Source: VRUE01 sp963780815 (GTDB taxonomy: Bacteria; Actinomycetota; Thermoleophilia; Solirubrobacterales; 70-9). From it: a stretch of DNA of 64,000 bases. The translations under genes and the position numbers were made by a program. The DNA is taken from assembly GCA_963780815.1 (NCBI GenBank), contig CAWADG010000008.1:62001-126000 (forward strand), read 5' to 3'. Of this stretch, positions 58,996 through 64,000 are shown piece after piece. The notes below the pieces were generated by a model. That model did no database searches, was not told where the DNA came from, and saw only the letters and a program-made list of their open reading frames with translations. Position 1 is the first letter of the stretch, and the number at the start of each line of letters is the position of its first letter.

Positions 58996-60182
58996 TGGAA
59001 GACAATGGCGTCCTGATCGTCGGCGGCGGCCTCGCGGCGCAGCGCTGCGCCGAGAGCCTGCGCCGCCGCGGATACGAAGGCCCGGTGCGAATGGCGTGCG
59101 CCGAGCCCGACCCGCCCTACGACCGCCCGCCGCTCTCGAAGGAGCTGCTCGCGGGGGCGGTCGAGGAGGCCTCGATCGCCTACCGCCCCGGCTGGTGGTA
59201 CGAGGAAAAGGAGATCGAGCTGCTGCTGGGGGCGCGCGCCGAGGCACTCGACCCGGAGTCCCGCACCGTCAGGCTCGAGGGGGGCCGGGAGCTGGCCTAC
59301 GAGAGCCTGCTGATCGCGACCGGGAGCGCCGCCCGCCGGCTTCCGTTCCTCGAGGGCTACGAGAACGTCCATGCGCTCCGCACGATCGCCGACGCGCGCC
59401 TGCTACGGCGGGAGCTCGTCCCCGGCGCCCGGCTGGCGATCGTCGGGGCCGGGTTCATCGGCCAGGAGGTCGCGGCGACCGCCCGGCGCCTCGGGGTCGA
59501 GGTGACGATGATCGAGGCGCTGGCAACGCCGCTCGAGCCGATCCTCGGCAGCGAGCTGGGCGCCTGGTTCGCCGAGCTCCACCTCAGCGAGGGTGTGCGG
59601 GTGATGACCGGGGCGATGCTCTCCGGCGCCCGCGGCAACGGCCGGGCCGAGGAGCTCGTCCTCGAGAGCGGCGAGCGGGTCGCCTGCGACGCGGCCCTCG
59701 TCGGCGTCGGAACCGCGCCGGCAACGGGCTGGCTGCGCGGCAGCGGCCTCGACGAGACCGGGGTCCGAACCGACGCCTCGGGGCGAACCCCGTTGCCGGG
59801 CGTCTTCGCCGCCGGCGACGCGTCGATCCCGTTCGATCCTCGCTTCGGCACCCACGCCCGCACCGAGCACTGGGACGCCGCCGCCTGGCAGGGCGCGGCG
59901 GTGGCGCAGGCGATGCTCGGCGAGTATCCGGGGACGCCACCGCTTCCGAGCTTCTGGAGCGATCAGTACGGACTGCGGATCCAGTACGTCGGCCATGCCC
60001 ACCGCGCCGATGCGGTGATCGTCGACGGCGACCCTGACGATCGCGACTTCGAGGCCGTCTTCACCCGCAGCGGAGTCCCGGTCGCGGGCCTCACGGTCGA
60101 GCGCCCGCGCTCGATCCCGGCCCTGAAGAAGCGGATAGAGAACGGGCATTGGCCCGCGAAGAGCAGAGAGGAGGCAGCGTGA
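58992..60182 (+). CDS. FAD-dependent ferredoxin reductase-like oxidoreductase
   Basis: 396 aa from ATG 58992 with GAGGAGG ahead. FAD motif VLIVGGGLAAQRCAESLRRRGYEGP, DPPYDRPPLSKELL, NAD motif LAIVGAGFIGQEVAATARRLG, VFAAGDAS, and C-terminal WSDQYGLRIQYVGHA. This is the rhodocoxin/putidaredoxin-reductase family. Its overlap with a [3Fe-4S]-type ferredoxin gene supports the pairing. Confidence 0.93.
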   Translation: MMEDNGVLIVGGGLAAQRCAESLRRRGYEGPVRMACAEPDPPYDRPPLSKELLAGAVEEASIAYRPGWWYEEKEIELLLGARAEALDPESRTVRLEGGRELAYESLLIATGSAARRLPFLEGYENVHALRTIADARLLRRELVPGARLAIVGAGFIGQEVAATARRLGVEVTMIEALATPLEPILGSELGAWFAELHLSEGVRVMTGAMLSGARGNGRAEELVLESGERVACDAALVGVGTAPATGWLRGSGLDETGVRTDASGRTPLPGVFAAGDASIPFDPRFGTHARTEHWDAAAWQGAAVAQAMLGEYPGTPPLPSFWSDQYGLRIQYVGHAHRADAVIVDGDPDDRDFEAVFTRSGVPVAGLTVERPRSIPALKKRIENGHWPAKSREEAA

Positions 60183-60385
60183 GCTACCGGGCTGTGGTGG
60201 ACCCGAACGAGTGCAGCGCCCACGGCGACTGCGTCGAGATCCTGCCGGAGGTGTTCCGCCTCGACGACGTCGCGGTCGTGATCGGCGCCGGCCCCTTCGA
60301 GAAGATCCTCGAGGCCGCCGAGGCCTGCCCGGCGGTCGCGATCTCGGTCGTCGACGATGAGACCGGTGAGACCGTCTTCCCCTGA
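60179..60385 (+). CDS. Single-cluster ferredoxin ([3Fe-4S] type)
   Basis: 68 aa from GTG 60179, overlapping the reductase stop. VDPNECSAHGDCVEILPEVF gives Cys-x5-Cys with a His in the middle, and EACPAVAI gives the third Cys; the fourth usual ligand is absent, as in actinobacterial [3Fe-4S] ferredoxins serving P450s. It probably exchanges electrons with the preceding FAD reductase. Confidence 0.92.
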   Translation: MSYRAVVDPNECSAHGDCVEILPEVFRLDDVAVVIGAGPFEKILEAAEACPAVAISVVDDETGETVFP

Positions 60386-60741
60386 GGGCCCGCGGACGAC
60401 GGGGCCGCGGTTCATCAGCGGCTGGTGTCGGCTTCGTCGTCGGCACCGAGCTCGACGGCGAGGACAGGCTCGTCGCCTTCTTCAACGGCGCCGTCGCCCG
60501 CGAGGTCCTGATCGACCTCGACGAGGAGCGCCGGCGCCTGGTCTGGTCGGTCGTCGACGGTCCCTACACCCACCACAACGGCGCCGCCCAGGTCCTGACC
60601 GGCGAGGGCGGCGGGACTCTCTTCGTCTGGACCGCCGATCTACTGCCGAACGAGGCCGCCGAGCTGACCGACGCGATGATGGAGCGCGGGGTAGAGACCT
60701 GAAGCGGACGCTCGAGGACGGCTCGGGCGGCGGCTCTTAGC
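60386..60741 (+). pseudogene. Frame-disrupted SRPBCC-family gene
   Basis: The frame-1 stretch 60421-60702 encodes VGFVVGTELDGEDRLVAFFN...RRLVWSVVDGPYTHHNGAAQVLT...LFVWTADLLPNEAAEL, a typical SRPBCC/polyketide-cyclase middle. The frame before it (GPRFISGW) and after it (LKRTLEDGSGGGS, to 60740) is frame 3. Adding one C at 60699 (GAGACCTGAAG to GAGACCCTGAAG) would join the C-terminal helix. A second indel near 60420 is implied. The usual N-terminal half is missing. No other gene is visible in this 356-base gap. Confidence 0.5.
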
Positions 60742-60900
60742 TCACTCGGATTCGGCAGGCCGCAGCTTCTGGTCGATCTGCTCGCGGACCGCGTCGCAGA
60801 CCGATTGGGCCTCCTCGTTGTGGCGCTCGGCCGCGAGCACGCCGAGCAGGACCTCGGCCTCGGATCTCGAGATCGTCAACTCGATCGTCTGTTCTGACAT
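60742..60900 (-). CDS. Small hypothetical protein (52 aa)
   Basis: MSEQTIELTISRSEAEVLLG, then AAERHNEEAQSVCDAV and DQKLRPAESE: one strand plus two helices. ATG 60900 with a GGAGG 5 bases ahead. Looks cytosolic. A box-like sequence CATCGGGGATGACCCTA (60954-60970) lies upstream, but no -10 stands at the proper spacing. Confidence 0.7.
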   Translation of the reverse strand: MSEQTIELTISRSEAEVLLGVLAAERHNEEAQSVCDAVREQIDQKLRPAESE

Positions 60901-61056
60901 GAATCCTCCAATCTCTTTCTGGCGAGCTTTCCGGCGGAAAGTTCGAGCGCGCTCATCGGGGATGACCCTAGGGCGAGCTCCCGACGGGATCATCCTTGAT
61001 TCGCCACAGGCGGGCTGGGGGTAACCCGCGGTCGCCCTGCAGCTAACCTCGCCTCC

Positions 61057-61626
61057 GTGAGCGCGCCGACCCGCGACGAAGCCTGGGAGCTCTTCTGCGA
61101 GTGGACCGAGTCGGACTCGCTCCGCAAGCACGTCCTCGGGGTCGAGGCGGCGATGCGCGCCTACGCCCGCAAGTTCGGCGAGGACGAGGAGCTCTGGGCG
61201 GCCACCGCGATCCTCCACGACCTCGACTACGAGCGGTACCCCGACCTCGACACAGGTCACCCGCGGGTCGCCCTGAGGCTGTTCGAGGAACGGGGCTACC
61301 CGCCCGAGCTGATCGCCGCCGTCGCCGGCCACGCGTCCTTCCTCGGCGTCCCGCGTGAGACGCGGATGGCAAAGGCGCTATTCGCCGTCGACGAGCTGAC
61401 CGGGTTCATCGCCGCCGTTGCGCTGGTGCGGCCGACCGGGATCCAGGGGATGACCCCGAAATCGGTCAAGAAGAAGCTGAAGCAGCCGAGCTTCGCCGCG
61501 GCGGTGAGCCGCGACGAGGTGCGGCGGGGGGCCGAGGAGCTCGGAGAGGACTTCGACGAGCACCTGGCGTTCGTGATCGCCGCGCTCGAGCCCGAGGCCG
61601 AGACGCTCGGCCTGACCGGCTCCTGA
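61057..61626 (+). CDS. HD-domain hydrolase
   Basis: 189 aa from GTG 61057. HD motif in ATAILHDLDYERYPDLDTGHPRVA with upstream His in LRKHVLGVEAAMRAYA, and a C-terminal helix pair (KSVKKKLKQPSFAAAV). This subfamily of HDIG proteins probably hydrolyses a nucleotide; substrate unknown. Confidence 0.88.
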   Translation: MSAPTRDEAWELFCEWTESDSLRKHVLGVEAAMRAYARKFGEDEELWAATAILHDLDYERYPDLDTGHPRVALRLFEERGYPPELIAAVAGHASFLGVPRETRMAKALFAVDELTGFIAAVALVRPTGIQGMTPKSVKKKLKQPSFAAAVSRDEVRRGAEELGEDFDEHLAFVIAALEPEAETLGLTGS

Positions 61627-61629
61627 GGC

Positions 61630-61875
61630 CTAGCTCCCCTCGCGCCGGCGGCGCTCGTCGCGGCGGTGCCGAAGCAGGACCGGGGCCACGTACCCGATCA
61701 GGGCGCCGATCCCGACCGCGACCAGGAGGGTCACGATCAGGGGCGCGTTGACGTTGACGAAGAGGACGTCGATCCGCACCTCCTGCGAGTTCTGCAGCGC
61801 GACGATCAGGACAAGGGCGACCAGGATTCCGATCAGCCAGGTGCGCCAGTTCGACTTGTCGTCCTCTCTCTTCAT
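61630..61875 (-). CDS. LapA-domain small membrane protein
   Basis: 81 aa from ATG 61875. Two hydrophobic helices (WLIGILVALVLIVALQNS and APLIVTLLVAVGIGALIGYVA) around QNSQEVRIDVLFVNVNAP, followed by a basic tail; this is the DUF1049/LapA pattern. In enterobacteria LapA helps control LPS levels; in a Gram-positive lineage its role is unclear. Convergent with the HD hydrolase, 3 bases apart. Confidence 0.85.
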   Translation of the reverse strand: MKREDDKSNWRTWLIGILVALVLIVALQNSQEVRIDVLFVNVNAPLIVTLLVAVGIGALIGYVAPVLLRHRRDERRRREGS

Positions 61876-61922
61876 CCCCCGCCGCAAGATATCGGCGGGC
61901 TCGGCTCGAGCGGCGGCGGCGC

Positions 61923-62663
61923 TCAGACGCCGAGCGCGAAGCTGAGGCCGAGCATGACCGCGGCGCCGAGCAGGATGCCGGCGCTGGGCCCGAGCCGCTG
62001 CCGGCCCGAGTAGGCGGAGGGGAGCAGCTCGACCGCGATCAAGGAGAGCATCGCCCCGGCGGCGAACGCAAACGAGAACGGCAGCAGGGACCCGATCTCC
62101 TCGACCAGGAGGAACGCGATCAGCGCCCCGATCGGCTGCGGGAGGCTGGTCCCGACCGCGGCCCAGAACTGGCGCCCGCGGCTGAAGCCCGCCGCCGCCA
62201 TCGGGACCGCGACGCTGGTCCCCTCGGGGATGTTCTGAATCGCGATCGCGAGGATCACGAACAGGCTGAGGCCGGAGCGGTCGGAGGCGAACGCGGTGCC
62301 GATCGCGAACCCCTCCGGCAGGCTGTGGACGAAGAGGACGAGGAAGACCAGGGCCGAGGTGCGGGCTCCCGGCCCTCCCCTGCCCATGAACCCCTTCTTC
62401 GGGTCGAGGCGGCGGCGCGCGACGCCGAGCAGCGCCGCGCCGGCGAGCAGTCCCAACACGACCGCGAGCACCGATCCTTCCTCGGCCGCCGGGATCAGCA
62501 GGCCCGCGACCGACGCCACGCCCATCACCCCGGCGGCGATGCCGAGCAGGAACGGCGTCAGCTGCGCGGCACGATCGCCGAGGAAGAAGACCGGGATCGC
62601 GCCGAGCCCGGTCGCGACAGCGGTGGCCGACGCGGCAAGCAAGAGGACGACCACGTCGGGCAT
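61923..62663 (-). CDS. ZIP-family divalent metal transporter
   Basis: 246 aa with eight helices. Metal-site motifs HSLPEGFAIGTAF in helix 4 and IQNIPEGTSVAVPM in helix 5 are the ZIP signature. Likely imports Zn, Fe or Mn. ATG 62663. A His-rich loop is absent; the loop between helices 3 and 4 is basic (RRRLDPKKG). Confidence 0.92.
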   Translation of the reverse strand: MPDVVVLLLAASATAVATGLGAIPVFFLGDRAAQLTPFLLGIAAGVMGVASVAGLLIPAAEEGSVLAVVLGLLAGAALLGVARRRLDPKKGFMGRGGPGARTSALVFLVLFVHSLPEGFAIGTAFASDRSGLSLFVILAIAIQNIPEGTSVAVPMAAAGFSRGRQFWAAVGTSLPQPIGALIAFLLVEEIGSLLPFSFAFAAGAMLSLIAVELLPSAYSGRQRLGPSAGILLGAAVMLGLSFALGV

Positions 62664-62740
62664 CGGCCAAACCTAGCGCCGCTATGGCGAGGCGAGATCA
62701 ACCATCAGGTCGACCGCGTCTCCGCGCGAGAGGGCGGAGG

Positions 62741-63016
62741 CTAGGCCCGCTCCGGCTCCTTGTCTCCGGGCCACCTGCCGGTGAGCCGCGCAAACCCGCC
62801 GCGGGTGGCGCGGTCGACGAGCCCTTTCGTCAGCCGGAACACGGCACCCTCGACGACCAGGGCGGCCGCCAGTTTCGGCAGAGAGGCGTCCCGCTGCCCG
62901 GGTTCCGGCGCCTCCTGGTCGTCGAAGAGGGCCCAGATGCGCTCGAACGCCCGCTGCGCGACGAGGCCGGCGAGGAGACCGGAGATGATTCCGACCGGGG
63001 CGAAGATCAGCTTCAT
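62741..63016 (-). CDS. DUF4235-family membrane protein
   Basis: 91 aa. MKLIFAPVGIISGLLAGLVAQRAFERIWALF and a second hydrophobic stretch (LAAALVVEGAVFRLTKGLVDRATRGGFARLTG) match the actinobacterial DUF4235 family. Unknown role. ATG 63016 overlaps the stop of the upstream HD gene by 4 bases. Confidence 0.85.
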   Translation of the reverse strand: MKLIFAPVGIISGLLAGLVAQRAFERIWALFDDQEAPEPGQRDASLPKLAAALVVEGAVFRLTKGLVDRATRGGFARLTGRWPGDKEPERA

Positions 63017-63603
63017 CGACCGGCCAGACGGTCGAGCTCCTCGGCGAGTTCGGAGAGGAACGGCAGCGAGGGCTCGGCCGCGCGCAGCTCGACCATGGTC
63101 TGGCGGTAGTGATCGAGCCGCTCGCCCTCCGGCTGCACCCCGGTTTCGTTCAGCCGCCGGACCTTGGCCAGCTTGTCGGCGGCGTAGATCGCGGCGACGC
63201 AGCTGTTGCCCGCGACCCGGCCGCGATGCTCGGCCTTGCGCTCGCGATAGGCGGAGATCGTCGAGTCCTCGGTCATCTCGCCGACCAGCTCGGCCACCTC
63301 GGCGCCGAACTCCGCCTCGATCTCACTCCGCTCGGTGTCGGTGTCCTCGATCACGTCGTGGAGCAGAGCGGCGGCGACCACGACCTCGGGGAAGCCGTTC
63401 TCGTCCAGAAGCCTGGCGACGGCGACCGGGTGGTCGATTCTGGTGTCGCCGCGGCTCCGCGGGCCGTGATGAGCACTCACGGCCATCGCGTAGACACCTT
63501 CGAGAAGGGCGGATCCGGTCACGAAGTCCGGCGGCGAGTCGAACCCACCGGGCGGAGCCATCAGGCCACCATAGTGCGAGCCCATGGCCAAACTCTGACG
63601 CAT
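63013..63603 (-). CDS. RelA/SpoT-type HD hydrolase, Mesh1-like
   Basis: 196 aa. IDHPVAVARLLDENGFPEVVVAAALLHDVIEDTDT contains the HD...ED active site of (p)ppGpp hydrolases; there is no synthetase or ACT domain. Probably a small alarmone hydrolase. The first in-frame start is 63603; ATG at 63585 (MGSHYGG) is an alternative. Coupled to the DUF4235 gene. Confidence 0.85.
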   Translation of the reverse strand: MRQSLAMGSHYGGLMAPPGGFDSPPDFVTGSALLEGVYAMAVSAHHGPRSRGDTRIDHPVAVARLLDENGFPEVVVAAALLHDVIEDTDTERSEIEAEFGAEVAELVGEMTEDSTISAYRERKAEHRGRVAGNSCVAAIYAADKLAKVRRLNETGVQPEGERLDHYRQTMVELRAAEPSLPFLSELAEELDRLAGR

Positions 63604-63606
63604 CCG

Positions 63607-64000
63607 TCATCGCAGCGACGACCGGATTACGCCGATCCCGCGCAGGAAGGCGCCGAGCCGCCGTTCGTAGAGCCGGGGATCGACGTTCCAGGACTCGACG
63701 TGGTCGGCCTCTGGCACGCGGTAGAAGCTGACCCACCGCGGCAGCTCGGCTGCCAGGTCTTCGCTGGTCGCGATCGGGACCACCTGGTCCTCGGTGCCGT
63801 GGAAGAGGAGGATCGGGAGCCGCAGAGCCCGCGGATGGTCGAGGGCGTCGAGGTCGCCCCAGTCGGCGTCGATCCGGGCCCCGATCGCCCACTCGACCGG
63901 CTTCGCCGCAGAGCCGGGCAGGCCCATCTCGGAGGCCTGGAAGGAGAGGATCCGCTGCCAGTCGAGGGCCGGGGCGTCGAGGACCAGCCCCGCCACCCGG
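63607..64000 (-). CDS. Alpha/beta-hydrolase, C-terminal part (runs off window)
   Basis: Only the C-terminal 130 residues are inside the window. RVAGLVLDAPALDW, RLPILLFHGTEDQVVPIATSEDLAAELP (acid Asp strand) and VPEADHVESWNVDPRLYERRLGAFL (catalytic His) are typical of the serine-hydrolase/dipeptidyl-peptidase-like family. The nucleophile and start lie beyond base 64000. Confidence 0.85.
   Translation of the reverse strand, partial: RVAGLVLDAPALDWQRILSFQASEMGLPGSAAKPVEWAIGARIDADWGDLDALDHPRALRLPILLFHGTEDQVVPIATSEDLAAELPRWVSFYRVPEADHVESWNVDPRLYERRLGAFLRGIGVIRSSLR

Overview
The window is about 70% GC, densely packed, and full of GTG/TTG starts and 4-8 bp stop-start overlaps. Gene content (PDH complex with lipoate genes, CsoR, Pat-type GNAT-ligase, GAP-family and DUF4235 membrane proteins, many universal stress proteins) points to a deep-branching actinobacterium, most like Solirubrobacterales/Thermoleophilia. 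That assignment is inference. I saw no insertion sequence, prophage or CRISPR array. The only trace of a mobile gene is a decayed PD-(D/E)XK homing-type endonuclease beside a tRNA-Ala.

Layout. 0.1-5.5 kb: a secreted protein, then purF-purN-purH. 5.5-9.9 kb: a LOG-type protein, tRNA-Lys, and thiamine synthesis (thiO-thiS-thiG behind a TPP riboswitch, with thiE divergent). 9.9-20.2 kb: dihydrolipoyl dehydrogenase, a secreted beta-helix protein, a DsbA-like oxidoreductase, PDH E1alpha-E1beta-E2, a large membrane protein, lipB-lipA. 20.2-26.7 kb: two related small proteins, two tRNA-Ala genes, the endonuclease remnant, an acidic protein and a 1308-residue secreted galactose-oxidase-like protein. 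26.8-32.6 kb: a CsoR copper-type sensor with two operator-promoters, one for its own operon and one for a permease-YHS gene.

29-54 kb is a stress/dormancy island. Its content closely resembles the mycobacterial DosR regulon: PfkB kinase, phosphoribosyltransferase-hydrolase fusion, Hsp20, three tandem-domain universal stress proteins, CBS-domain site-2 protease, P2-type cation ATPase, two NarL-type response regulators and a double-GAF histidine kinase. Carbamate kinase, a trehalose-synthase-like glycosyltransferase, a deacetylase and a GNAT/acyl-CoA ligase join them. Reading intergenic DNA by eye, I found a recurring 17-bp box (consensus about GYGGNNTTNCCCSGATG). It occurs as head-to-head pairs 26-27 bp apart, with the proximal box 20-21 bp from an NAGNNT-like -10. 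Four paired modules and one further single site lie in front of island genes. I propose this as the operator of a DosR-like regulon.

54-64 kb: a two-component system carrying a frameshift and a non-canonical kinase start, two Ser/Thr/Pro-rich exported proteins, an ApbE-ferric-reductase-like-FAD reductase-ferredoxin redox operon, a frame-disrupted SRPBCC remnant, HD hydrolases, a ZIP transporter and other small membrane proteins. Several genes carry lesions: an in-frame stop (1.1 kb), internal deletions in Hsp20 and PEP synthase (36-37 kb), a frameshifted regulator (56.1 kb) and SRPBCC (60.4-60.7 kb). These could be real decay or assembly/sequencing errors; the sequence alone cannot decide.
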